From Corallococcus llansteffanensis (GTDB taxonomy: Bacteria; Myxococcota; Myxococcia; Myxococcales; Myxococcaceae), in NCBI RefSeq assembly GCF_003612055.1, contig NZ_RAWB01000031.1:1-34080 (forward strand): 34,080 nucleotides of DNA. Direction: 5' to 3'. Positions 17,258 through 25,798 of the stretch are shown here, in pieces (positions within the stretch are counted from its first letter, which is position 1; every line of letters starts with the position of its first letter). The position numbers and the translations under genes were made by a program. Below the pieces are notes generated by a model that was not told the origin of the DNA, ran no database searches, and saw nothing but the letters and a program-made list of their open reading frames with translations.

Positions 17258-19198
17258 ATGGACATCCGGCTGCAGGAGAAGCTGGACGCGCTGCCCACCG
17301 AGCCCGGCGTGTACCTGATGAAGGACAAGCGCGGGCAGATCATCTACGTGGGCAAGGCCATCAACCTGCGCAGCCGCGTGCGCAGCTACTTCACCCGCAC
17401 CGGCGACACCCGCGTCTTCGTGTCCATGCTGGACACGATGCTGGGCGACCTGGAGACGGTGCTCGTCCACAACGAGAAGGAGGCACTCCTCCTCGAAAAC
17501 GAGCTGATCAAGAAGCACAAGCCGCGCTTCAACGTCCTGCTCAAGGACGACAAGCAGTTCATCTCCCTGCGCCTGGACCGCCACCAGCCCTTCCCCCGGC
17601 TGGAGGTGGTCCGCAAGTACGAGAAGGACGGCGCGCGCTACTTCGGCCCGTACTCCAGCGCGGGCGCCATCCGCGAAACGCTGCGCCTCATCAACCGCTT
17701 CTTCCAGCTGCGCACCTGCACGGACCACGTGCTGGCCAACCGCAAGCGGCCGTGCCTGCTCTTTCAAATCGGCCGGTGCCCCGCGCCGTGCGTCCACCCG
17801 GTGTCCCCGGAGGACTACCGCAAGAGCGTGGACGAGGTGGCCATGTTCCTGGAGGGCAAGGCGGGGGAGCTCATCGAGGGGCTGCGCATGCGCATGAAGC
17901 GCGCCTCTTCCGAATTGAAGTTCGAGGAGGCCGCCCGGGTGCGCGACCAGTTGCTCGCGATCGAGCGCAGCCTGGAGCGCCAGAAGGTGGCCACCACCGA
18001 CTTCAAGGACCAGGACGTGTTCGCCTTCTTCCGCGAGGGCGACCGCATCCTGTTCTACGTGCTGCACGTGCGGCAGGGCCGGCTCAACGGCGGCCAGGCG
18101 TTCCCCTTCGGCAGCCAGGAGTTCCCGGACGACGAGCTGCTCGCCTCGTTCGTGAACCTCTACTACGACCAGGGCGGCTTCGTGCCGGAGGAGGTGCTGC
18201 TGCCGCTGGAGCCCGGCGACGGCACCGACGGCCTGGAGGCCCTGCTCACCGAGCGCAAGGGCGACCGCGTGCGCGTCTTCGTCCCCAAGCGCGGGGAGAA
18301 GCATGAACTGGTGAACATGGCGGTGAAGAACGCGGAGCAGGCGTTCGTGGAGAGGAAGCGCACCAAGGACGAGACGGACACGGTGCTGTCGCGCCTCCAG
18401 TCCAAGCTGGGCCTGCGCAACTTCCCGCGCCGCATGGAGTGCTACGACATCTCCCACTTCCAGAGCTCCTCCATCGTCGCTTCTCAGGTGGCGGTGACGG
18501 ACGGGGAGACGGACAAGTCGCGCTACCGCAAGTACAAGATCAAGACGGTGGACAAGCAGGACGACTTCGCCAGCATGTACGAGGTCATCACCCGCCGGCT
18601 CAAGCGGGGCCTGGAGGATTCCGACCTGCCGGACCTGTTGGTCATCGACGGTGGCAAGGGCCAGCTGGCCAGCGCGCACGCGGCCATGAAGGACCTGGGC
18701 GTGGAGGGCGTGGACGTGGTGGGCCTGGCCAAGAGCCGGGACCAGGAGGTCTTCGACCGGGACGCGGAGAGCGCCAGGAGCCCCGAGCGCGTCTTCGTGC
18801 TGGGCCGCAAGGACCCCATCGTCCTGCCCCAGAACTCAGCGGAAATGTTCATGCTCACGCGCATGCGTGACGAGGCCCACCGCTTCGCCATCACCTTCCA
18901 GGGCAAGTCCATGCGCAAGAGCGCCATGCGCTCGGCGCTGGAGGACATTCCGGGCGTGGGCGAAGGAAGGCGGAAGATGTTGCTGCGCCACTTCGGTTCT
19001 CTCAAGCGGGTGGGGGACGCCAGCATCGAGGAGCTGGCCGAGGTCGTGGGGCCCGCGATGGCCGAGCGCGTCCACGCGGGGCTGCATGGCGATCCCGAGG
19101 ACGACACCGAGGACCCGGTGCGCGAAGCCTCCCTGGATGACGCTTCCGAACCGTCGCACGAAAAAGTGGATGGAGGGTCGCCACCGGGTGCGGCATGA
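17258..19198 (+). CDS. uvrC: Excinuclease ABC subunit C
   Basis: UvrC makes both incisions around DNA damage in the UvrB-DNA complex. The 646 residues contain an N-terminal GIY-YIG nuclease (about 13-95: [25 protein letters not shown], and the conserved Glu in [15 protein letters not shown]). A Cys-rich segment (CTDHV…[15 protein letters not shown]) and a UVR domain ([14 protein letters not shown]) follow. The RNase H-like nuclease has ECYDISHFQ and VIDGGKGQL, and a helix-hairpin-helix pair comes next ([21 protein letters not shown]). The last 35 residues (612-646) form an acidic tail. The gene starts 11 bases after uvrB, so the two form one operon and are likely co-regulated. I see no obvious LexA box. 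Confidence 0.97.
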   Translation: MDIRLQEKLDALPTEPGVYLMKDKRGQIIYVGKAINLRSRVRSYFTRTGDTRVFVSMLDTMLGDLETVLVHNEKEALLLENELIKKHKPRFNVLLKDDKQFISLRLDRHQPFPRLEVVRKYEKDGARYFGPYSSAGAIRETLRLINRFFQLRTCTDHVLANRKRPCLLFQIGRCPAPCVHPVSPEDYRKSVDEVAMFLEGKAGELIEGLRMRMKRASSELKFEEAARVRDQLLAIERSLERQKVATTDFKDQDVFAFFREGDRILFYVLHVRQGRLNGGQAFPFGSQEFPDDELLASFVNLYYDQGGFVPEEVLLPLEPGDGTDGLEALLTERKGDRVRVFVPKRGEKHELVNMAVKNAEQAFVERKRTKDETDTVLSRLQSKLGLRNFPRRMECYDISHFQSSSIVASQVAVTDGETDKSRYRKYKIKTVDKQDDFASMYEVITRRLKRGLEDSDLPDLLVIDGGKGQLASAHAAMKDLGVEGVDVVGLAKSRDQEVFDRDAESARSPERVFVLGRKDPIVLPQNSAEMFMLTRMRDEAHRFAITFQGKSMRKSAMRSALEDIPGVGEGRRKMLLRHFGSLKRVGDASIEELAEVVGPAMAERVHAGLHGDPEDDTEDPVREASLDDASEPSHEKVDGGSPPGAA

Positions 19199-19264
19199 TT
19201 AAGTTCCGGTTCAGACGCCGGGGGGGCTGGCCGCTGGAACCCGCGACGTTCCTAGGGTTTTTCA

Positions 19265-19294
19265 TTGCGACCATGCTCGGCGCTGATTTATAGC
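19265..19294 (+). promoter_or_regulatory. Possible promoter of the DUF507 gene
   Basis: TTGCGA (19265-19270) and TTATAG (19288-19293) are 17 bases apart, in an AT-richer patch between uvrC and the DUF507 gene. The -10 half could also be read as TATAGC with an 18-base spacer. The remaining 43 bases to the ATG would be the leader. Confidence 0.4.
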
Positions 19295-19336
19295 GGTTGA
19301 AGATCCGAGCACGTTTGAAGAGGACGAGGGACCGAC

Positions 19337-19855
19337 ATGAGGCTGTATCCGAAGGTGATCCCGATCATCTCGCGCGAGGCCATTCAGCAGCTCATGCAGG
19401 ACGGGGACATCGAGGTGGAGCCGATGCGCGTGGCCGACGCCGAGATGGACCTCTCCGCCATCATGCGCGAGTACCTCGCCAACGAAGAGCGTGTGAACCA
19501 GGCGACGCGCGAGGCCCTGGAGCGTCGGGGATATGACTACTCCAAGTTCAACCAGGTGAAGCGCGAGATGGCGGATGTCCGCGGCTTCAAGATGGGGGAC
19601 GAGGGCATCGAGTTCGTCATCAACCAGATGATCGAATTCCTCCTCATCAGCCGGAACGTCGAGGAGGTCTACTCCCCCGACAACGTGCTGCGTCAGAAGA
19701 TGTTCCAGGGCATGAAGAAGCACCTGGACGTGGACGACGAGATCGACCGGGAGGCCCGCTCGCGGCTGAAGCACCTGCAGGAAGGCACGAGCGCCTTTGA
19801 CATCGAGTACAACAAGACCGTCGAGCAGATCCGCCGCGCCCGCGGCCTGATTTAG
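19337..19855 (+). CDS. DUF507 family protein
   Basis: The 172-residue product begins MRLYPKVIPIISREAIQQLM and matches the DUF507 pattern as I know it: two related helical halves without signal peptide, membrane helix or cysteine. Each half carries a segment like IMREYLANEERVNQATREALERRG (first half) and MFQGMKKHLDVDDEIDREARSRL (second half). No function has been assigned to the family. The protein is probably cytoplasmic. GAGGGACCGAC precedes the ATG as a Shine-Dalgarno region. A possible promoter at 19265-19294 suggests it is transcribed separately from uvrBC. Confidence 0.85.
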   Translation: MRLYPKVIPIISREAIQQLMQDGDIEVEPMRVADAEMDLSAIMREYLANEERVNQATREALERRGYDYSKFNQVKREMADVRGFKMGDEGIEFVINQMIEFLLISRNVEEVYSPDNVLRQKMFQGMKKHLDVDDEIDREARSRLKHLQEGTSAFDIEYNKTVEQIRRARGLI

Positions 19856-19915
19856 TCCGGGGCGTGCCACGGCCCGCTCCGCTGCCTACCTTCAACTTCA
19901 AGGGAGGCAGCGTCG

Positions 19916-21349
19916 ATGGCGGGTACAATCACCAGCATCTTGCTGTCCGGTGTCCTGGCCGCGGGTCCAGGGGGCGACGGGTTCACGTTCGAGGGCCGGG
20001 AGGCCAGCGCGAGGACCGACCAGCCGGACGGGTATTTCATCCAGGGTCCGCTTCCATTCAGTGACCTGGCCGAGCGCGGCACGGGGCAGGCATCCCTGTC
20101 CGTGGAGGACCGCGTCGGCATGGCCAACGCGACCTTCGGAGACCAGGCCCAGCTCAGCGCCAGCCTGCGCGTGGGCGGCGTGGACTACCGCATCGAGCTG
20201 ACCCAGGCGGGCTTTCCTCCCGTCCAGGCGATGGCGCGGGCCCCTGCCGGGCCGCTCCCCCGGCCTCCTCCGCACGTCATCGAAGGGGGCGTGCTGATGG
20301 GCACGCCGCTCTACGGCGACAGCGGCATCGGCTGGCGCGCCACGACGCGCGCGCACGCGGCCATGGCGGTGTGGGGCATTGGCAGCGTGTGGCGCAACGG
20401 GACGCTGCTGACGGACTCGGCGCTGGTGCATGCGGCGGCGCTGGACGCGGGCACGTTCGCGGATGACGACACCAAGCGGCTGCTGCCCGCGGCGCGTCCG
20501 GGGGACGCGGAGTTCATCGTGGTGGTGTGGAACCTGCCGCAGCAGCAGGAGCCGCGCGGCTTCGTGCAGTTCCTCTTCGACAGGGTCTCCATCCGCGTGG
20601 AGGGCGCGACAGTGCCGTCCGTGGCGGTGGTCCCCACCACGGGCGATCTGCCCGCGTCGCTCGCGGGCCTCACGCCGGTGGCCCCCACGGCCTTCCCGGC
20701 GGCGGTGGCCCCGGTGTCCGCCCCGCGCTTCGCTCCGGCCACGCAGGGCACGGGCGGCAGCGGCACCGCGGGGACGACGGGAACAGGGACGGGGACCGCC
20801 GCGACGGGGGCCGGGACGACGCCGGTGCCCGCGCTGCCGTCGGAGGCGCCTTCGACGTTCAGTGGTTCGTTCACTCCGTCCGGACCGGCCAACCCGCCCG
20901 CGGTCGTTTCGGGCGTGACCCCGGGGGCCACCACTCCGGTGGGGCAGGGGACCTTCGCCACGCCGCCCACGGTGGGGGGCGTGTCCGTGGGGGGCTTCAC
21001 GACGCCGCAGGTGTCCGCGCCGGACTTCAACAACTTCGTCGGCACCAGCCAGGTGAGCCCGGGCATCCTCGCGACGACGCCGCCGCTGACGCAGTCGTCC
21101 ACCACGCCGCCGCCGCCCATCCTGGGCACGCCCGCGCCGCTCAACACCGGCACCCCGCCGCCGCTGCTGGGCACGCCCGCGCCGCTGAATTCGTCTCCCG
21201 GCGCGACGCTGCCCGCCACGCCGGCACCGGCCAATGCCGCGCCCGCCACGGGCGCCCCCGCGGCTCCCGCGACTCCCGGCAGTGCACCGGGGGCTCCCGG
21301 TGTCACCACGGGCGGCGCGGCGGGAGGCGCCTCCGCGCCCGGTCGCTGA
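19916..21349 (+). CDS. Unrecognised protein with Pro/Thr-rich C-terminal half
   Basis: The 477-residue product starts MAGTITSILLSGVLAAG, a short hydrophobic stretch that is a poor signal peptide. Residues about 20-230 look folded and beta-rich (GFTFEGREAS, GYFIQGPLPFSDLAERG, SAQLSASLRVGG-like strands, AEFIVVVWNLPQQQEPRGFVQFLFDRVSIRVEG). Residues about 235-477 are low-complexity Ala/Gly/Pro/Thr, with the near-repeat LGTPAPLNTGTPPPL / LGTPAPLNSS. I do not recognise a family and find no catalytic motif. The AGGGAGG Shine-Dalgarno eight bases before the ATG supports the start. Codon use is like that of the neighbours. The gene is followed after 70 bases by a small helical gene. Confidence 0.75.
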   Translation: MAGTITSILLSGVLAAGPGGDGFTFEGREASARTDQPDGYFIQGPLPFSDLAERGTGQASLSVEDRVGMANATFGDQAQLSASLRVGGVDYRIELTQAGFPPVQAMARAPAGPLPRPPPHVIEGGVLMGTPLYGDSGIGWRATTRAHAAMAVWGIGSVWRNGTLLTDSALVHAAALDAGTFADDDTKRLLPAARPGDAEFIVVVWNLPQQQEPRGFVQFLFDRVSIRVEGATVPSVAVVPTTGDLPASLAGLTPVAPTAFPAAVAPVSAPRFAPATQGTGGSGTAGTTGTGTGTAATGAGTTPVPALPSEAPSTFSGSFTPSGPANPPAVVSGVTPGATTPVGQGTFATPPTVGGVSVGGFTTPQVSAPDFNNFVGTSQVSPGILATTPPLTQSSTTPPPPILGTPAPLNTGTPPPLLGTPAPLNSSPGATLPATPAPANAAPATGAPAAPATPGSAPGAPGVTTGGAAGGASAPGR

Positions 21350-21419
21350 CGCAGGCTCCGCACCGGAGGGCAGGGGTGGGAAAATTGACCGGACGCTACG
21401 GGCCTGTAGCGTCCTGGCC

Positions 21420-21770
21420 ATGTCCCTCCCCGTCGCAGCCCTCGCCACCACCGCGATGTTGCGCCGCACCGACCCCGTCCGCGGGGCGGTGGAGCGCCTG
21501 GCCCAGACGCTGCCCGCGCGCGCGGATGCCACCGTCCTGCTGGACTTCGTGGAGGACGACCTCCGCGAGGGCCTGGATGCGCTGGGCGACGTGCAGGCCC
21601 ACTTCCACGACCTGCTCCAGGCCCTCCAGCGTGAAGCCCTGACGCCGGTCGCGCTGCTCAACGCGGGCGAGGACCTCCACGTGCTCCAGCGCCTGGAGGA
21701 CCTGCACGAGGTGGTGACCCACCTGCGTCGCCGGCTGTCCCAGGCGGCCGGGATGATTCGGCGCGGGTAG
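21420..21770 (+). CDS. Small helical protein of unknown function
   Basis: The 116-residue product begins MSLPVAALATTAMLRRTD and continues with long amphipathic helices rich in Leu, Asp and Glu (VLLDFVEDDLREGLDALGDVQ… and LHVLQRLEDLHEVVTHLRRRL). It has no cysteine and no clear signal or membrane segment. The pattern suggests a helical bundle or coiled coil. I do not recognise it. The upstream part of the frame to 21234 overlaps the previous gene and is not used. The Shine-Dalgarno is weak. It converges on the DHOR gene with a 10-base gap, where GTCGCT and AGCGAC (21777-21790) form a small inverted repeat. Confidence 0.6.
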   Translation: MSLPVAALATTAMLRRTDPVRGAVERLAQTLPARADATVLLDFVEDDLREGLDALGDVQAHFHDLLQALQREALTPVALLNAGEDLHVLQRLEDLHEVVTHLRRRLSQAAGMIRRG

Positions 21771-21780
21771 CTGTCCGTCG

Positions 21781-23115
21781 CTACAGCGACTGGAGGAAGC
21801 GCACCAGCGCGGCCCGGTCGCTGGCGGACAGGTTGCGGAAGCCCTCACGGGCCCGCTCCGCCTCGCCGCCGTGCCACAGGATGGCCTCTTCCAGCGTGCG
21901 CGCCCGTCCATCGTGCAGCCACGCCGAGTACGGGAGGATGGTCTGCGTCAGGCCCAGGCCCCACAGGGGCGCGGTGCGCCACTCGGTGCCGGTGGCGTCC
22001 CCATCCGGCCTCCCGTCGGCCAGGCCCGGCCCCAGGTCGTGCAGCAGCAGGTCCGTGTACGGGTGGATGCGCTGGTGGGACAGCTCCGTCACCGGGTGCT
22101 CGCCTGTCTCCAGCGCTTCACGGTGGCAGGTGGCGCAGCCCAGGTCCCGGAACTCCGCCTCGCCGTGCTTCACCGTCGCGTCGTCCAGCGCCGTGCGCGC
22201 CGGCACCCCCAGCGACTGGGCGTAGAAGACCGCCGCGTCCAGCGTCGTCCGGGGCAGCTCGAAGGTGCCGTCCGCGTCCGGGAAGAGGGGATTCGAAATC
22301 CCCATGTCGTTGAAGTATGCCTCCGCCGACTGCTGCTGGAGGTTGGGGCTGTTCGCCTTCCAACCGAAGCGGCCCGGCACGAGCGCGCGGGCCTGCACGT
22401 CCCACACGGTGTTCAGCCGCCCGGACACGCCATCGCCGTTCGCGTCGGTGGGGTCCTCGAGCGCCCGCAGCGTGGCCACGTCCACCGCCTCCAGGAGCCC
22501 CAGGCCCACCACCGGCGGCGGCAGGCGCAGCGATGTCCGCATGTCCGGCGGCGGTGACGACCCGTCCGGCAGCACGATGGCGACGCGCGGCGAGCGCAGG
22601 CTGTACGCGGTGCCGTCCGCGTACGCGTTCGGACGCTCCTCCCAGGAGAGCGTCACGCGGGCCTCGGGCGAGGCGCCGTAGACGGCCTGGTCTTGAATCT
22701 GGAAGCCGAACCCCGGCACGGGCACCGCGCCGTGGGGATGGTCCGGCGTGCCCTCGGGCAGGCTCACGCGCACGAGGAGCTGCGTGCGCTGCGGGCCGCC
22801 TCCCATCACCGGCATGCCCCGGCCGTTGCGCAGGTGGCAGCCGTTGCACGAGTTGTTGTTGAACGCGGGCCCCAACCCCGGGTTCACCGGGGCGGGGCCG
22901 GGGACGAAGAGGGCCGCGAAGGCGGCGTCGCCCTCGCGGTGCAGCTCCTCGTGTTCGGCGCTGAGGTTGGGGGCGGCATACGCGAACGCCCGCGACGTGC
23001 GGTCGTCGATGGTGGTGCCGCCGCCCGCGCGCGGCGGGGGCTCCGGGGCCTCGGGCCCGGCGTCGCCGCAGCCCACGAGCCACAACAGCGCCCCGAGTCC
23101 CAAGGCTCGTCGCAT
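21781..23115 (-). CDS. Di-haem oxidoreductase family (DHOR) lipoprotein
   Basis: The 444-residue product has a lipobox (LLWLVGC, Cys16) and two c-type haem sites: CNGCH (90-94) and CATCH (327-331). The motif HLRNGRGMPVMGGG and the C-terminal WLHDGRARTLEEAILWHGGEA are typical of the DHOR/DUF1111 family, which is related to di-haem peroxidases. These act in the periplasm in electron transfer, and some family members lie beside imelysin genes in iron-uptake clusters. The preceding imelysin gene ends TGATG with an in-frame ATG at 23136; seven codons later ATG 23115 has GGGGGAGC upstream and starts the signal peptide, so I use 23115. It is the last gene of the three-gene cluster. Function beyond haem redox is inferred. 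Confidence 0.9.
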   Translation of the reverse strand: MRRALGLGALLWLVGCGDAGPEAPEPPPRAGGGTTIDDRTSRAFAYAAPNLSAEHEELHREGDAAFAALFVPGPAPVNPGLGPAFNNNSCNGCHLRNGRGMPVMGGGPQRTQLLVRVSLPEGTPDHPHGAVPVPGFGFQIQDQAVYGASPEARVTLSWEERPNAYADGTAYSLRSPRVAIVLPDGSSPPPDMRTSLRLPPPVVGLGLLEAVDVATLRALEDPTDANGDGVSGRLNTVWDVQARALVPGRFGWKANSPNLQQQSAEAYFNDMGISNPLFPDADGTFELPRTTLDAAVFYAQSLGVPARTALDDATVKHGEAEFRDLGCATCHREALETGEHPVTELSHQRIHPYTDLLLHDLGPGLADGRPDGDATGTEWRTAPLWGLGLTQTILPYSAWLHDGRARTLEEAILWHGGEAERAREGFRNLSASDRAALVRFLQSL

Positions 23116-23135
23116 CGCGCTCCCCCGCTCACGCA

Positions 23136-24221
23136 TCAGGGCAGGATGACAGCCTTGACTTCGTTCTGGAAGGTGTCGTGCAGCTTCTTGATGGCCTCCT
23201 GCGCCCCCTCGATTTCATCCGCGGAGGCCGGGTCCTTGATGGAGACCGGGAACGGCTCCGGCACCCGGCCCAGCGCCGCGATGGCCGCCGCCAGCTCCGC
23301 CTTCACGCGCGTGTCCAACGCCGCGTCGCGCTCCTTCACCACGTCCGACATGGACAGCCCCTTGGCGCCCTGCCCGGAGAGGTGGCCCAGGTAGACGTTC
23401 TCCGCGCTGCGCAGGTTGTTGGTGAAGTCGGACAGCGAGTTGAGCGCGAACTGGCTCTCCACCAGGTTCGCATCCTTCGCGTCGTACGGGTCGGCGATCT
23501 TCCCGTTGGCCACCTCGTCGAGGATGACCAGCACGCCGCCCAGCATCTCCTGCGCGGCCGACTCCACCGTGGGGTAGATGGCGTTGCCGGCGTCGCCAGC
23601 CGTGGCCAGCACGTCGCGGTACGGGGGCTGCCCGTCCACGCCCGTGGTCCACGAGGCCGCCAGGTTCGCGGACACCGTCTTCAGCTCCGCGGTGAGCGCG
23701 GTGAGGTACTCGAACTGGCGCGCGGTGAAGTCCTCGGGCTTCTTCGCCTGGCCTTCGCCGAAGAGCAGGTACTCCGTCGTGTGGTAGCCCTTCTGCGTCG
23801 GATCCAGCGCGCTCACGTACTGCTGGCTCAGCGTGTCGCCGTTGCCGAGCACCTCATCCAGGTCCGTGCGGTTCACCGGCCAGCTGTCCATCGCGGGGTC
23901 CCACCCCTTGCTGTCCACCGGCCCGAAGAGGAACGACTCGCTCTGCTCCCACGGCACGCGCGCCGCGAACCACGCGTCCTGCGCCGCCTTCAGCGTCGCC
24001 GCGCTGGGGGCGTTCCGGAGCGCCCGCGCCGCCGCGTCCAGCTCCACCATGCGCGTGGCGAGCTGGTTGTAGGTGGGCACCACCACCGCGTCCGCGAAGT
24101 TGATGACCAGCTGCTGATCCAGCGAGTCCAGGTGGGTGTTGCCACCGTCGTCGTCATCGCAGGCGCCCAGCAGCAGCGCGCCACCCACCAGCAGGGAGAG
24201 CTTCAGGGAACGGGAGAACAT
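23136..24221 (-). CDS. Imelysin-family (M75) lipoprotein
   Basis: The 361-residue product has a lipoprotein signal (MFSRSLKLSLLVGGALLLGAC, Cys21) followed by an acidic DDDD. The mature part carries the imelysin signatures ARVPWEQSESFLFGP and the GxHxxE motif GYHTTE (145-150, His147 and Glu150) followed by YLLFG. Imelysins bind metal or take part in iron uptake, and the 'peptidase' label of the family is doubtful. The start at 24221 is supported by AAGGAA upstream and by the signal peptide. It follows the porin gene after 56 bases and its stop overlaps the DHOR reading frame (TGATG), so translation may be coupled. The set suggests an iron-related envelope module. Confidence 0.92.
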   Translation of the reverse strand: MFSRSLKLSLLVGGALLLGACDDDDGGNTHLDSLDQQLVINFADAVVVPTYNQLATRMVELDAAARALRNAPSAATLKAAQDAWFAARVPWEQSESFLFGPVDSKGWDPAMDSWPVNRTDLDEVLGNGDTLSQQYVSALDPTQKGYHTTEYLLFGEGQAKKPEDFTARQFEYLTALTAELKTVSANLAASWTTGVDGQPPYRDVLATAGDAGNAIYPTVESAAQEMLGGVLVILDEVANGKIADPYDAKDANLVESQFALNSLSDFTNNLRSAENVYLGHLSGQGAKGLSMSDVVKERDAALDTRVKAELAAAIAALGRVPEPFPVSIKDPASADEIEGAQEAIKKLHDTFQNEVKAVILP

Positions 24222-24277
24222 GGGGATTCCTTTCAAGACTTTTCTGCAACGGCGTTTCAATCAGCTTGGGAAGGCCG

Positions 24278-25678
24278 TCAGTAGACGAAGCCCGTCGACA
24301 TCCGGAGCGTGTTCTCCGGGCGGAAGGCGGACGAGCCCATGCGGCGCTGTGCGAAGTCGAGCTTGATGACGGCGAGGCCCGCGAGCGTGTAGCTGGTGCC
24401 CACGGTGTAGACAGTGCGCTCGAAGCGCGGGTTGTCGAACAGCTCCTCGCGAGGCTTGAACTGCGAATCCATGTAGTCGATGCGGACGTACGGCTCCAGC
24501 CGGTGGTTGCCGTCCAGGCCCAGCGCCGGCGCGATGTTGTAGCCAAGCTCGCCCCACGCGGAGAGCGCGTTGTCTGACACCGGCGTGCGCAGCACGTTGA
24601 GCAGGTTGGACAGGCGCGCGTTGCGCGCGGACACCGCCGCGGCGTTGCCCAGGTGGCCGTACATCACCATCGCATGTGCCCGCCAGCCGCCCCGGTCCAC
24701 CGACAGGTGCGCGTCCGTCACGAACAGCGGCGCGCTCACGTAGCCGCACGGCGCCACCACGTTCGGGTTCGCGTCATCGCACTGCTTCAGCAGGTCCGGC
24801 TTGGGGCGGTTGCGCGTGGTGCCGCCGTAGTAGGCGGACACGCCGAAGACGAAGCCGGGAAAGCGCTTCACGTCCGCGCGCAGCACCGCCGCCAGGTCCG
24901 ACGCGCGCACCAGCTCGAAGCGCTTCTGCAGGCCCCTGGCCACCCACTGATTCGAGTTGAAGGCCGTGGAGTCCAGCCCGTTCACCACCTGCCCGGTGAG
25001 TCGGACGCCCCAGGGGCTGTCCCACCGCAGCTGCATCCCCATGTCGTTCCACGTATTGGGGATGAGCCGCGTCTCCGCCTCGGAGCGGATGGTGCCCAGG
25101 TAGTCCGTGGGCCGGTAGTCCGCGAAGAGGGTGCCCACCGCGACGTAGAAGCGGCCCACCGACAGCTCCAACTGATGGCCCAGCTTCTTCGTCAGGTACA
25201 GCTCCTCCACCAGCGCCTCGCCACCCTTCTCCACCTCGGTGTCGAACTCGCCGAACTCCTCGTACTCCAACTCCATCGACACGCCCGTGCCGCCGTGCTC
25301 GAACTCCACCTCGAACTCGGCCTCGATGCCGTACTCCGGCAGCCCCGCTTCCAGCTCCAGCACCAGGCGCGTCGTGTCGAAGACGAGCCGCGAGTCCTTC
25401 TGCGCCCCGTTCGCCCGGTTCTGGTTCTCCCCGTAGTTGAAGTACGCGAACTGGAGGTCCGCGTAGGCGTTCACGTCCAGGTCCAGCTTCGGCTTGCTGC
25501 CCACCGTGATGACTTCGTTCTTGTCCGGCTCCCCGATGCGCGACTCGTCCATGAAGCGCCCGCGGCGCGACCGGCCTTCGTCATGGGCCCGGTAGGACTG
25601 CGCACGGGCCGCCAGCGGCAGCAGGAACAGGGGGGTGAACAGCAGCGTCAGGAGCGGGTTCAGGAGGTGGGGGCGCAT
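24278..25678 (-). CDS. Outer-membrane porin of the imelysin-DHOR cluster
   Basis: The 466-residue product has a signal peptide (to about LAARAQS, residue 28). Many alternating beta strands follow (VNAYADLQFAYFNYG, FDTTRLVLELEAGL, HQLELSVGRFYVAVG, PWGVRLTGQVVNGLD, YVRIDYMDSQF) and a C-terminal MSTGFVY with the aromatic end of outer-membrane barrels. It looks like a 16-18-stranded porin of the phosphate-selective or general type. Residues 119-159 contain 16 acidic residues in 41, which could select cations. Two Cys (CDDANPNVVAPC) may form a loop disulfide. The gene is first in the cluster and preceded by a Fur-box-like inverted repeat 31 bases upstream. The Shine-Dalgarno is weak. Substrate is unknown; iron or another cation is inferred from context. 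Confidence 0.85.
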   Translation of the reverse strand: MRPHLLNPLLTLLFTPLFLLPLAARAQSYRAHDEGRSRRGRFMDESRIGEPDKNEVITVGSKPKLDLDVNAYADLQFAYFNYGENQNRANGAQKDSRLVFDTTRLVLELEAGLPEYGIEAEFEVEFEHGGTGVSMELEYEEFGEFDTEVEKGGEALVEELYLTKKLGHQLELSVGRFYVAVGTLFADYRPTDYLGTIRSEAETRLIPNTWNDMGMQLRWDSPWGVRLTGQVVNGLDSTAFNSNQWVARGLQKRFELVRASDLAAVLRADVKRFPGFVFGVSAYYGGTTRNRPKPDLLKQCDDANPNVVAPCGYVSAPLFVTDAHLSVDRGGWRAHAMVMYGHLGNAAAVSARNARLSNLLNVLRTPVSDNALSAWGELGYNIAPALGLDGNHRLEPYVRIDYMDSQFKPREELFDNPRFERTVYTVGTSYTLAGLAVIKLDFAQRRMGSSAFRPENTLRMSTGFVY

Positions 25679-25708
25679 CGAGCGGCGCGCACCCTACGCC
25701 CAGGTTTT

Positions 25709-25729
25709 TGATTTTGCAAACCAATATCA
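25709..25729 (-). promoter_or_regulatory. Fur-box-like operator upstream of the porin cluster
   Basis: Two 8-base arms, TGATATTG and CAAAATCA on the minus strand, are separated by GTTTG and match as an inverted repeat at 7 of 8 positions. The 21 bases agree with the classical Fur consensus (GATAATGAT inverted repeat with flanking T and A) at 14 positions by my count. It lies in an AT-rich island 31 bases before the porin ATG, where a promoter would be. Iron-dependent repression by Fur is inferred. Confidence 0.55.
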
Positions 25730-25798
25730 TTTGAGGGGCAAGCAAAAGCCCGCGCTCCGGGAGGGGGCGCGGGCCGGGGACGGGGCTTCAGCCCCGCG

